Source: an uncultured Sutterella sp. (lineage in GTDB: Bacteria > Pseudomonadota > Gammaproteobacteria > Burkholderiales > Burkholderiaceae_F). From it: DNA of 15,735 nt. The number at the start of each line of letters is the position of its first letter. Position 1 is the first letter of the stretch. Where the stretch lies: contig CAJLGW010000048.1 of assembly GCA_905206345.1 (NCBI GenBank), positions 1 through 15,735 of the forward strand, read 5' to 3'. The notes under the pieces are model-generated. The model did not search any database. It was given only the letters and a program-made list of their open reading frames with translations, and was not told the DNA's origin. Made by a program: the position numbers and the translations under genes. This document shows positions 6,894-14,817 of this stretch, in pieces.

Positions 6894-7903
6894 AATCGTG
6901 GGTCGGCGGTGGTGTTGCCGGTAGCTTAGCCGGTGCCGTCATGATGTTGTCAGCTTTTTATTTCATTAACGATATTGACATCGACGCTAAAGTTCTTAAC
7001 GACAAGGGACAAGTGATTGTCGATATTCCGCAAGGCACGCCCGGAGTTGGCATTCCTGCCGTTTTAGAAAAAGCCGGTGTTGAGGTTTCCCCCTTCTTTT
7101 TTAAAGTGGCACTCCAATTAACGGGGGCTGATCGCAATTTGCACGCAGGGCTCTATAGCATCACCGAAGACGATACCGTGATGTCGATTACTCGGCGCAT
7201 TGCCGATGGGGATGTTTTAATGTTGGCTTGGCGCTTAGCCGATGGTGCGACCCAGTGGGATATGCGTCGAACGCTTAACTCCATTGAGAACATTAAGCAT
7301 GATTCTGCACAAATGACGGTCGATGAAATCATGATGTCGATCGGCGCAACAGAGGATCATCTCGAAGGGCTTTTTGCGCCCGATACCTATCACTTCCGAG
7401 CTGGCGTCAGTGATCTCACGGTTTTGAAAAAAGCCTATACGCGTCAAAAAACGATTCTAGGGATTGAGTGGGATCAACGCTCGTCCGATTGCGCCGTGAG
7501 CACGCCCTATGAAGCCTTGATTTTGGCAAGCATCATTGAGCGTGAAGTCGGTCGCCCTCAAGATCGATTGATTGTTGCGGGCATTTTCACGAACCGTCTT
7601 CGTATTCGCATGCCGCTTCAAACCGATCCCACGGTGATGTACGGGGAAGGGGAAGAGTTTGAAGGACGATTGCGCAAGCAACACCTCACGCACGAAACGC
7701 CCTACAATACGTATCGATTTGTCGGTTTACCGCCCACGCCTATCGGAAATCCGACGCGTGAAAGTATTCATGCAGCGTTGCATCCGGCCAAAACCAATTA
7801 CCTCTATTTCATCAATAAAGATAACGGCGATTTAGTGCCCAGTCGCACGCTTGAAGAACATAACCGTGCGGTTGATCTTTATATTCGCAAAAAAGGACAA
7901 TGA
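6875..7903 (+). CDS. mltG: Endolytic murein transglycosylase MltG (YceG-like)
   Basis: Inner-membrane lytic transglycosylase that cuts nascent peptidoglycan strands and is thought to set glycan length. A single membrane helix (about residues 10-32) leads to a periplasmic YceG domain. The catalytic Glu is the first Glu of ASIIEREVG (residue 222 from this start), followed by the conserved VAGIFTNRLRIRMPLQTDPT and YNTYRFVGLPPTPIGNP. I start it at the ATG at 6875 (342 residues). A TTG at 6866 would add three residues, and an in-frame TAG at 6857-6859 rules out anything further upstream. Neither start has a well-placed ribosome binding site. The stop TGA overlaps an ATG and tmk begins three bases later, so mltG, tmk and holB form an operon. 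Confidence 0.94.
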   Translation: MDIPYLKSWVGGGVAGSLAGAVMMLSAFYFINDIDIDAKVLNDKGQVIVDIPQGTPGVGIPAVLEKAGVEVSPFFFKVALQLTGADRNLHAGLYSITEDDTVMSITRRIADGDVLMLAWRLADGATQWDMRRTLNSIENIKHDSAQMTVDEIMMSIGATEDHLEGLFAPDTYHFRAGVSDLTVLKKAYTRQKTILGIEWDQRSSDCAVSTPYEALILASIIEREVGRPQDRLIVAGIFTNRLRIRMPLQTDPTVMYGEGEEFEGRLRKQHLTHETPYNTYRFVGLPPTPIGNPTRESIHAALHPAKTNYLYFINKDNGDLVPSRTLEEHNRAVDLYIRKKGQ

Positions 7904-7905
7904 TT

Positions 7906-8514
7906 ATGAAGGGACGTTTTATTACGATCGAAGGCATCGACGGTGCCGGCAAGAGCACGCAGGTTGATGTGATCGAAAACACCCTTCGCGCCCGTGGCAT
8001 TGAAGTGATTCGTACGCGTGAGCCAGGGGGTACGCCCTTATCGGAAACGATTCGCCAACAGCTCTTGTCCGTTCCTATGGATCCGTCCACCGAAACGTTG
8101 CTCTTTTTTGCCGCTCGTGCCGAGCACTTAGCTAAAGTGATTCGACCGGCGCTTGCGCGTGGCGCTTGGGTATTAAGCGATCGTTTCACTGATGCAACCT
8201 ATGCTTATCAAGTGGGTGGCCGCGGGTTTCCTGCTGAAAAAGTCGAAGCCTTAGAAGCTTGGACGCACGGCGACTTGCAACCCGATTGCACGATTTTATT
8301 TGACGTGGCACCGGAAGTGGCTGCGCAACGCTTGGCAGCTGCTCGTCAATTGGATCGTTTTGAAAAAGAAAACTTGGACTTTTTCACGCGTGTTCGTAAT
8401 GCTTACTTGACGCGCGCTCGCCAAAATCCGGAACGCTTTTTGATCGTCAATACCGATCGTGATCGTGAAGTGATTTCTAAAGAACTCTCGGAGCTTTTCT
8501 CAACATGGGGTTAA
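7906..8514 (+). CDS. tmk: Thymidylate kinase
   Basis: Cytoplasmic kinase converting dTMP to dTDP with ATP, an essential step of dTTP supply. The P-loop IEGIDGAGKST spans residues 8-18. REPGGTP (38-44) and DRFTDATYAYQ (92-102) match the nucleotide-binding and DR-Y/F motifs of the family. The LID is around RLAAARQLDRFEKE. The product is 202 residues, the usual size. I prefer the ATG at 7906 because GGA (7895-7897) is eight bases upstream and the P-loop then sits at its usual distance from the N-terminus. An ATG at 7900 overlapping the mltG stop would be only two bases from it. The 3' end overlaps holB by 10 bases, suggesting translational coupling. Confidence 0.96.
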   Translation: MKGRFITIEGIDGAGKSTQVDVIENTLRARGIEVIRTREPGGTPLSETIRQQLLSVPMDPSTETLLFFAARAEHLAKVIRPALARGAWVLSDRFTDATYAYQVGGRGFPAEKVEALEAWTHGDLQPDCTILFDVAPEVAAQRLAAARQLDRFEKENLDFFTRVRNAYLTRARQNPERFLIVNTDRDREVISKELSELFSTWG

Positions 8515-9605
8515 AGACTTGTCCTTGGTTAAGTGACTTATCGGAAGCGCTCGCAGAGGCTCGTGAGAATCTTCCGAACGGTCTGTTGATCTACGGCCCG
8601 AAAGGGATCGGTAAGATCGAGTTGGTGATTCGCTTTGCGCAAAGCCTATTCTGTGAGCACCCCAATGCTGACGGAGAGCCTTGCGGAGAGTGTAAGGGCT
8701 GTCGCATGGCGCTTGCCAAAACGCACCCTGACCTTCGTTATGTTTTCAGTGAAGTTGAAGCCATCACGCACGATGTGCCCTTTGAGCCACCTTCTAATGC
8801 CACAAAAGACCGTAAGGTTTATCGAGAAATTTTGATTCACCAACCGCGTGAATTGGCAGACTTCTTAAATTTGGCTCCGCACATTGAAAACGGTCGACGC
8901 ATCGTCGTTGTGTATCCGGCCGATGCCATTCGAGCCGATGCTGCCGCGACTTTCTTAAAAAGCTTAGAGGAGCCGCCTGAGCGCACAACGTTTTTATTAG
9001 TCGCCAATGACTTGGATCGTGTTTTACCGACGATTCGTTCTCGTTGCCGTTTACTGCGCGCGAAAGCTCCCACTCACGAAGAAGCGCTTCAATGGTTAAA
9101 AGAAGAGGGGATTCGTGATGCTGATGAAGCCCTTATTCGAGCCGGTGACCGTCCTTACCTTGTGACGCAAGAAGAACGCATTCGAGAAATGGAAAATATT
9201 GATGCCAAAACGCGCGATCAGCTCTTAACGCTAGCCACCATTTCTCCGGAATCTCGCAAGGTGCTTTTAAAGACCTTACAAGACGGCATGAACATGGACT
9301 TAACTCAGTTGGCAGTGAAGGAAGGGCGAGTGGCTTTGCCGGTTTCCTCCGTTTTGCCCGTGTTGGAGCGTTGGGCTTACGATTTATGCGCTGTTAAAAG
9401 CGGGATGCCTGCGCACTACTATCCGACGCTTGAAAAACAAATGATGCGATTGGTTGAGAATGTTGATATTGATAAGCTCTTTAAGTGGAGTGACTCTTTA
9501 AAGCAAATCAAGCGCGTGGTCACTCATCCCTTAAATGCGCAACTCGTGGTGGAGCAGTGCCTTTTGAATTATCGAAAGGTCATGAATAATCAGACATTCG
9601 AGTAA
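8505..9605 (+). CDS. holB: DNA polymerase III subunit delta' (clamp loader)
   Basis: Clamp-loader subunit that, with delta and the tau/gamma proteins, opens and loads the beta sliding clamp. The 366-residue product has a Walker A-like loop YGPKGIGKI (30-38) in which the usual Thr/Ser after Lys is Ile. Four zinc-binding Cys follow (C50, C60, C63, C66 in the stretch CEHPN to CKGC). It also has the conserved LKSLEEPP (151-158) and the SRC motif with its arginine finger (179-181, in PTIRSRCRLL). The C-terminal collar is helical. The ATG at 8505 lies inside the end of tmk. No convincing tatD follows, although one is common after holB in this group; instead a convergent recombinase gene starts the next region. 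Delta' proteins commonly do not hydrolyse ATP, so the altered P-loop is not alarming. Confidence 0.93.
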   Translation: MGLKTCPWLSDLSEALAEARENLPNGLLIYGPKGIGKIELVIRFAQSLFCEHPNADGEPCGECKGCRMALAKTHPDLRYVFSEVEAITHDVPFEPPSNATKDRKVYREILIHQPRELADFLNLAPHIENGRRIVVVYPADAIRADAAATFLKSLEEPPERTTFLLVANDLDRVLPTIRSRCRLLRAKAPTHEEALQWLKEEGIRDADEALIRAGDRPYLVTQEERIREMENIDAKTRDQLLTLATISPESRKVLLKTLQDGMNMDLTQLAVKEGRVALPVSSVLPVLERWAYDLCAVKSGMPAHYYPTLEKQMMRLVENVDIDKLFKWSDSLKQIKRVVTHPLNAQLVVEQCLLNYRKVMNNQTFE

Positions 9606-9611
9606 CATCGG

Positions 9612-9640
9612 AATGCAGTCTAGTAAGGCTGCATTTTTTT
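9612..9640 (+). terminator. Terminator of the mltG-tmk-holB operon, overlapping the recombinase 3' end
   Basis: AATGCAG (9612-9618) pairs with CTGCATT (9629-9635) and runs into seven T (9634-9640). It starts seven bases past the holB stop and its 3' half lies inside the last codons of the convergent recombinase gene (stop at 9620-9622). Confidence 0.8.
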
Positions 9641-11119
9641 CATGGCCTTGGCGACTTCACTTTCTTCAGGTGTCAAGTAGCGGCTCGTCGTGCCAACAGA
9701 GGCGTGGCCCATGGCATTTTGAACGACATTGACGGGCATGATTTTTAAGGCACTTGTGGCAAACGTGTGACGCAACCAGTGGGTGGAACTCGCTCTGAAT
9801 TTGGCGGCATCCATCGGGTGCTCGCCTTGAATGTCTCTTGCGCAATCTTCAAAAAAGTCTAAAAGCGTACGATAAAGCCCCGAGCGGCTCAAGGCCGTCA
9901 CACGCGCCTGCCCTTCTTTTAAGACCGTTTTGCGGCCTCGACCTAACGAAGCCAAGAGGGGCGTGTCCGCTGGGCAAAGACCGATGCCCGGTAAATTGCG
10001 CCAATAAAGGTAATGGTTAATGAGCGCCAATTGCTCTTTTTGCAAGGGTAAACGTCGTATCTTATCGCCCTTACCTAACACTTCAATGACGGTAATCGTT
10101 TCATTGTCAATGCGTCGCTCCACAATCCAAGAGGCGCGAGACTGGAGCATTTCCGAGGCACGAAGTCCAAGACCCTTGCCCAGCATCATGATGACGGCTA
10201 AACGCGCATGACGTTCATCGTCTTCTTGCGCTTCAAAAAAGCGATTGACGAGCAACCATTGATCGGGCGTAAAGGAGCGATCTGCGTATTCTTTAGGTGC
10301 TCCTTCGCCTTCCAAGAAGGGGACTTTGCCCGAAATCTGATCAAAGGGGTTATAGATGATGTAGCCCGTTTTCTTTAAAAAGTTAAAGAGTTGGCGAATG
10401 ACCGTCATAGAGAGCTTGCGTGATCCTTGAGAGAGCGCTGCATTAAAGGGGCGCCATTGGGGATTGTCACGCGTTAAATTCTTAGGACCAATCCAATCGT
10501 TTTGAGGACAATGCCAGCGCTTGGACCATTCGTCATCGTTTAATCGACCGAGTTGCTCAAGCCATCTCAAATAGCCCGAAGCCTCTTCGAGCCCCACAGA
10601 ACTTAACGCAATGTCCTTTTCAACCGTGCACCACAATAAAAATCGTTCGGCTTCTTTCCGATAAACCCCCAATGTATTGGTATTGTTAGCGCGAGCAGCA
10701 AGCCAAGCCTTAAGTGCTGAGAGGTCATCGGTGGCCTCTAAGCTTCTTAAATGATCAGCGGCACGGTTGGTACCGGTTTTACCGTCAAGTCCCACGCCTA
10801 ATTCAATACGTTCCAGAGGAACAATTTTGGGGTTAGGGGGAGGCAACTCTTTATTTTGATCGTTTTGAAGTTTAGGTTTTCTTCCACGGTGACTAAAAAG
10901 CCCATGTTGAGTGAGCCAGTCAATGTAGGCATCTTTTTCTTCTTTTGATAGTGAGAGTCCGTTATTGTCCTCTGTTTTCAATGCCTTAGCGAGGTCGCCG
11001 ATTGTCACAATTTGGCAACGCAAAGCCTTGAGCGAAAACACATCACTCATCACGTCAACCAAAAGTGTTTTCTTGGATAAGGTCTCGGGGATCGTATCCT
11101 GTAAGGATAAATAGGCCAT
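9620..11119 (-). CDS. Tyrosine recombinase / phage-type integrase with long N-terminal extension
   Basis: Site-specific recombinase of the lambda-integrase class, 499 residues. The full catalytic set is visible: R320 (GLGLRASE), K350 (VLGKGDKIRR), H447 and R450 (THWLRHTFA), H472 (GHASVGTT) and the nucleophile Y481 (TSRYLTPEE). A SAM-like DNA-binding core domain lies at about 133-255. The first 130 residues are extra compared with XerC/XerD (about 300 residues). They contain a possible helix-hairpin-helix-like stretch (CQIVTIGDLAKALK) and a Lys/Pro-rich linker, which recalls integrases with an N-terminal DUF3701-type domain; that match is my inference. The gene is alone: no excisionase, cargo genes or obvious attachment repeats are nearby. 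Its codon use resembles that of its neighbours, so any transfer is not recent. The start at 11117-11119 has only a weak ribosome binding site. Confidence 0.9.
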   Translation of the reverse strand: MAYLSLQDTIPETLSKKTLLVDVMSDVFSLKALRCQIVTIGDLAKALKTEDNNGLSLSKEEKDAYIDWLTQHGLFSHRGRKPKLQNDQNKELPPPNPKIVPLERIELGVGLDGKTGTNRAADHLRSLEATDDLSALKAWLAARANNTNTLGVYRKEAERFLLWCTVEKDIALSSVGLEEASGYLRWLEQLGRLNDDEWSKRWHCPQNDWIGPKNLTRDNPQWRPFNAALSQGSRKLSMTVIRQLFNFLKKTGYIIYNPFDQISGKVPFLEGEGAPKEYADRSFTPDQWLLVNRFFEAQEDDERHARLAVIMMLGKGLGLRASEMLQSRASWIVERRIDNETITVIEVLGKGDKIRRLPLQKEQLALINHYLYWRNLPGIGLCPADTPLLASLGRGRKTVLKEGQARVTALSRSGLYRTLLDFFEDCARDIQGEHPMDAAKFRASSTHWLRHTFATSALKIMPVNVVQNAMGHASVGTTSRYLTPEESEVAKAMKKMQPY

Positions 11120-11210
11120 CTCGTCTAGCTTGTCTCAAAATTGTTGTTTCTAATTCTAGTGACAGTTGTTAAGATTGTTCAACCGAATACAAAAATATCG
11201 TAGTCTTTTT

Positions 11211-13115
11211 ATGTTACGTCGTTTAATCATCACTGCCGTTGCGATGGTAGTCATCTTTCTGTCGGCCCTTGGGGTCGAGTCACTTGTGATTGATGACCAT
11301 AGCTCCATTCTTCGCCAAACACTGACCACGCCGGTCGAACGCTTGATCAATCAGCCGCGTGAAGACAGCAACCAAGTGGTTGTCGCGATTGACAATCATA
11401 TTGAGCCATATCTCATTGATAACTTCATTGCGCCGACCTTTGATGCCATTAATGAAGCCTTTAATGCCGAAGGTAAGTTTTTGGTACTTAAGCACTTGGA
11501 TCGATTAACGATTGAAGATTTGCTTCAGGACGGTTTGATTGACTTCTTAATCAGTGGCCCGGACTTTTACGCCAATCTTTCGTTTGAAGATCGTGTGAAG
11601 CCCATGTCCATGCTTTGGCGCCCGCAGGCCTCTTCGCCCGGTCACTCTATGGCTTCCACGATTGTTGTGCGCCATGACAATGACAAGCTCTATACGTTAA
11701 ACGACATCGCTCACACGGGCGTGAAAATTAAAGGTGTGGCCAAGACTTCTTTTGCGGGCTTTTTAGCGGCTCAAGACCCCTTTGCCAAGATGGACTATCC
11801 GTTCCAATTGTTATTTGATTCGGCAACCTTTGCTTCTTCCAAGAGCCCCTTGGAAGTGTTAAATGATGTGAAGTACGGCTACACCGATGTGGGGATCGTG
11901 CCGGCATGCCAAATTGAGTACTACATGTCAAAGAATTTGGCTCACTTAAGTGACTTCCGCGTGATTAATCCGCAACCCGTGGATGAATTGGCATGCCAAC
12001 ACTCGACTCAAACCTTCTCAAGCATTGTTTTAAGTTATCAAAAAGACACCAATGCCAACATGGTGCTCTCTATGAATAACATCGTGGTGGGGATGCGTTT
12101 AAAGGACGGCGTGACTTGGAGCTTGCCCGATAACCCGCGTTCGCTCTACGATATGCTTTATCGCTTAAAGCTTGGACCCTATAGCGACATCACTTATTCG
12201 ACCTTAAATCGCATCTTCCAAGAAAATCGTATGGTCTTCATCATGGGGATTTTCTTACTGGTGGCGGGGCTTTTTTATAACCTCATCATTTCCGTTGAAG
12301 TGGCAAGCCGTACCCGTGCGCTCCAAAAGACGCTAACGGAAAAAGAAGCGTTGGCCAAGCAACAAGAGCAAACCAACGAATACATTGCCCGACTTGAACG
12401 CACGGGGATTGTGGGGCAGATGTCGAGCATGATTGCCCACGAATTAAAGCAACCGTTGGGAACGATCTCCAATTACACTCGTGGTCTTTTGCGTCGTATT
12501 GAACGTCATCAAGCCGATGAAGAAACCATCGTCAAGATTCTTAAAGAGATTGAATACCATAACGATCGTGCCGCCGACATCGTTGATCACGTTCGCAGTT
12601 ACGTGAAGTCTCACGATGTTAAACGTGAAGACCATAACCTTCGCGACATCGTCAATATGAGTGTGGAAACCTTTAAGAAGTCCGGTCGCAGTCAAGTACC
12701 GGTACGCATTGAAGGGGAACGTGAAGCTTGGGTTGAAGTCGATGACTGGGAAGTTGAACTCGCTTTGATTAACCTCTTGAAGAACTCGGCCGATGCTTTC
12801 GCAGAACTTCATCCTGCCCGTTACGTTGAAGGCGAGTGCCTCATTCGAGTTCGTATTGAAGATCACGATGATACGTGGTGGATTCGTGTGATTGATAACG
12901 CAAAGCTCGTTACGAAGGAATTTACCAATGAGTTCTTCACGCACTTAGAGACTACGAAAGCTCACGGTTTAGGTTTAGGGTTAAGTATTGTGAGCTCTTT
13001 GGCAGAACGCCATGCCGGTCGAGTTTGGGCAGAGCCCAACGTGGGGCGAGGTGTGATCGTCACGATCGAGTTCCCAAAATCGATTTCAAAACTCGTTAAA
13101 AAAGAAGACAACTGA
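11211..13115 (+). CDS. Membrane histidine kinase with PhnD/TtrS-like periplasmic binding domain
   Basis: Predicted sensor kinase, 634 residues from the ATG at 11211. A TTG at 11166 would add 15 residues, and neither start has a clear ribosome binding site; I chose the ATG because the membrane helix follows at once after MLRR. Domains in order are an N-terminal signal/TM helix (about 4-25), a periplasmic substrate-binding domain of the phosphate/phosphonate (PhnD) type as in tetrathionate sensor TtrS (about 55-325), a second TM helix (about 342-362) and a short coiled coil. The HisKA domain has phosphoacceptor His410 in IAHELKQPLG, and the HATPase_c domain has the N box with Asn525 (NLLKNSADAF) and the G2 box GLGLGL (586-591). 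The G1 box reads DNAKL (562-566) instead of DxGxG, an unusual change. No response regulator is in the window. The signal sensed is unknown. Confidence 0.9.
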   Translation: MLRRLIITAVAMVVIFLSALGVESLVIDDHSSILRQTLTTPVERLINQPREDSNQVVVAIDNHIEPYLIDNFIAPTFDAINEAFNAEGKFLVLKHLDRLTIEDLLQDGLIDFLISGPDFYANLSFEDRVKPMSMLWRPQASSPGHSMASTIVVRHDNDKLYTLNDIAHTGVKIKGVAKTSFAGFLAAQDPFAKMDYPFQLLFDSATFASSKSPLEVLNDVKYGYTDVGIVPACQIEYYMSKNLAHLSDFRVINPQPVDELACQHSTQTFSSIVLSYQKDTNANMVLSMNNIVVGMRLKDGVTWSLPDNPRSLYDMLYRLKLGPYSDITYSTLNRIFQENRMVFIMGIFLLVAGLFYNLIISVEVASRTRALQKTLTEKEALAKQQEQTNEYIARLERTGIVGQMSSMIAHELKQPLGTISNYTRGLLRRIERHQADEETIVKILKEIEYHNDRAADIVDHVRSYVKSHDVKREDHNLRDIVNMSVETFKKSGRSQVPVRIEGEREAWVEVDDWEVELALINLLKNSADAFAELHPARYVEGECLIRVRIEDHDDTWWIRVIDNAKLVTKEFTNEFFTHLETTKAHGLGLGLSIVSSLAERHAGRVWAEPNVGRGVIVTIEFPKSISKLVKKEDN

Positions 13116-13116
13116 T

Positions 13117-13169
13117 CTCCAACGAAAAAAGACCTAGAACTTCAAACATTCTAGGTCTTTTCGTTGGAG
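13117..13169. terminator. Long bidirectional terminator between the kinase gene and rng
   Basis: CTCCAACGAAAAAAGACCTAGAA (13117-13139, given as its left arm) pairs with the right arm at 13149-13169 over 21 pairs, with two extra A bulged. The loop is nine bases. Internal A and T runs let it act for both converging transcripts. It starts two bases after the kinase stop and ends seven bases before the rng stop. Confidence 0.82.
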
Positions 13170-13176
13170 CGTCTGA

Positions 13177-14640
13177 TTAGTTAAACGTAATGTCGTACTG
13201 CTCAGGCCCGTAGATGGATTCCACTTGAAGCGATACAGGGCATTGGATAAAGTTTTGTAAAAGATCCAACGCAGGGGCTTCGTCTTCTAAGAAAAGGTCA
13301 ATGACGGATTGGCTGGCAATGATGGAAAATTCTTTGATTTCCGGATATTGACGCCACTCACGCAAAATTTCACGAAGAATTTCGTAGCACATCGTGCGAC
13401 CCGTCTTAATTTCTCCACGACCGCCACACAAAGGGCAGGGTTCGCAAAGAATGTGAGCTAACGAATCACGCGTGCGCTTGCGTGTCATTTCAATGAGTCC
13501 AAGTTCCGTGAAGTCACTCATCGTACAGTGCACACGGTCACCTGCCATTGCCTTTTGAAGTTCGGCTAAAACGGCTTGACGATGGGCGTCACGCTCCATG
13601 TCAATGAAGTCGATAATGATGATGCCGCCCAAGTTTCTCAAACGAAGTTGACGGGCAATGGCGCGAGCCGCTTCCAAGTTGGTTTTAAAAACGGTATCGC
13701 TAAAGTCGCGCTTGCCGACAAAGCCACCGGTATTGACGTCAATTGTGGTCATGGCTTCGGTTTGGTCAAAGACCAAATAGCCACCCGACTTCAAATCAAC
13801 GCGGCGCGCCAAGGCTTGTTCAATCTCTGCTTCAATTCCGTATTGCTCAAAAAGCGGAATCTCACCCGTATAGAGCATGATCTTATCTTCGGCGGTGGGC
13901 ACAAAGATATTGGCAAAGTGTTGCAGGCGGTCAATGTTGTTGTCCCACGCATGAATAAGGACGTGAGACGTGTTTTCCGTCACCATGTCACGAAGGGCAC
14001 GCTCTTCTAAGTAAAGATCTTGGTAAAGCAAAGAGGGGGAAGGGCTTCGAGAAGCCTTTTCTTCAATCTGAGCCCAAAGACGAGACAAATACTTCATGTC
14101 GGCGATGAATTCTTCGGCAGTGGCCCCTTCGGCACAGGTTCTGACAATGTAGCCGAAGTTATTGCCTTCGGTCTTCACGGACAAAATGAGTTCTTTTAAT
14201 CGATCGCGCTCGACTTCATCTTCAATGCGTTGGCTCACACCCACGTGCGGTTCTTTGGGCAATAACACAAGTTTGTGACCTGCCAAAGAAATGGTGGTCG
14301 TCAAACGCGCACCTTTGGTGCCGATGGGGTCCTTGGCCACTTGCACCATAACGGAGTCGCCTTCGTGCAAGATATATTCAATCGGGGTGTAGCTGCCGTC
14401 TTCTTTGCGGGCTGTGAAAATGTCATGAATGTGCAAAAAAGCCGAGCGTTGCAAGCCCACATCGACAAAAGCCGATTGCATACCGGGTAACACTCGGATG
14501 ACTTTACCCTTATAGACGTTACCAACAAGGCCACGTTGTGCGCGGCGTTCAATGTGCAAATCTTGCAACACGCCGTCAACCATAATGGCTACACGCGTTT
14601 CTTGGGCAGTGCAATGAATTAATAAGTCTTCGCTAAGCAT
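13177..14640 (-). CDS. rng: Ribonuclease G
   Basis: Endoribonuclease of the RNase E/G family that trims the 5' end of 16S rRNA and takes part in mRNA decay. At 487 residues it has the length of RNase G and lacks the long scaffold tail of RNase E. The S1 RNA-binding domain is at about 36-120 (GNVYKGKVIRVLPGMQSAF). The metal-binding catalytic residues are D301 (TTIDVNTGGFVG) and D344 (IIIIDFIDME). The zinc-link that joins protomers is CPLC (C402, C405), followed by GGRGE. The ATG at 14638-14640 begins the usual MLSEDLLIHC N-terminus, with a modest GAGAG six bases upstream (minus strand, 14647-14651). In many betaproteobacteria rng follows maf; no maf is found upstream here, only a decayed gene. 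Confidence 0.96.
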   Translation of the reverse strand: MLSEDLLIHCTAQETRVAIMVDGVLQDLHIERRAQRGLVGNVYKGKVIRVLPGMQSAFVDVGLQRSAFLHIHDIFTARKEDGSYTPIEYILHEGDSVMVQVAKDPIGTKGARLTTTISLAGHKLVLLPKEPHVGVSQRIEDEVERDRLKELILSVKTEGNNFGYIVRTCAEGATAEEFIADMKYLSRLWAQIEEKASRSPSPSLLYQDLYLEERALRDMVTENTSHVLIHAWDNNIDRLQHFANIFVPTAEDKIMLYTGEIPLFEQYGIEAEIEQALARRVDLKSGGYLVFDQTEAMTTIDVNTGGFVGKRDFSDTVFKTNLEAARAIARQLRLRNLGGIIIIDFIDMERDAHRQAVLAELQKAMAGDRVHCTMSDFTELGLIEMTRKRTRDSLAHILCEPCPLCGGRGEIKTGRTMCYEILREILREWRQYPEIKEFSIIASQSVIDLFLEDEAPALDLLQNFIQCPVSLQVESIYGPEQYDITFN

Positions 14641-14726
14641 AAAAATCTCTCAAATCAATCTAATCATTTTATCAATAAAGGGGATTGGTTATCATTAAGA
14701 ATTACTTAAAATCGAAGACAAAGGAA

Positions 14727-14767
14727 AGCTCATCAATCATCGGTTTAAGAACCGTTCTTGATGGGCT
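14727..14767. terminator. Imperfect hairpin between the decayed gene and rng
   Basis: AGCTCATCAA (14727-14736) pairs with TTGATGGGCT (14758-14767) with one G-U pair, and inside it CGGTT (14741-14745) pairs with AACCG (14750-14754). On the minus strand only a weak T-rich run follows. It may be the terminator of the decayed gene or part of the rng leader. The rest of the gap 14641-14817 shows no gene and no promoter I can defend. Confidence 0.4.
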
Positions 14768-14817
14768 TAAAAGGTTAGACCGCAAAACTTAAAACTTAAC
14801 GGTCAAGTACTTTTCAA

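Noticed and set aside
9620..11119. Calling the recombinase xerC or xerD
   Set aside because: It is about 200 residues longer than Xer proteins and has an N-terminal extension they lack.
11211..13115. Calling the kinase ttrS
   Set aside because: The domain layout matches, but there is no tetrathionate reductase or ttrR nearby, so the specific name is not supported.
13576..14010. Plus-strand frame of 144 codons inside rng
   Set aside because: Antisense shadow of a strongly conserved RNase G sequence.
14778..14804. Possible hairpin GACCG / CGGTC
   Set aside because: Five base pairs with a 17-base AT-rich loop is too weak to call.
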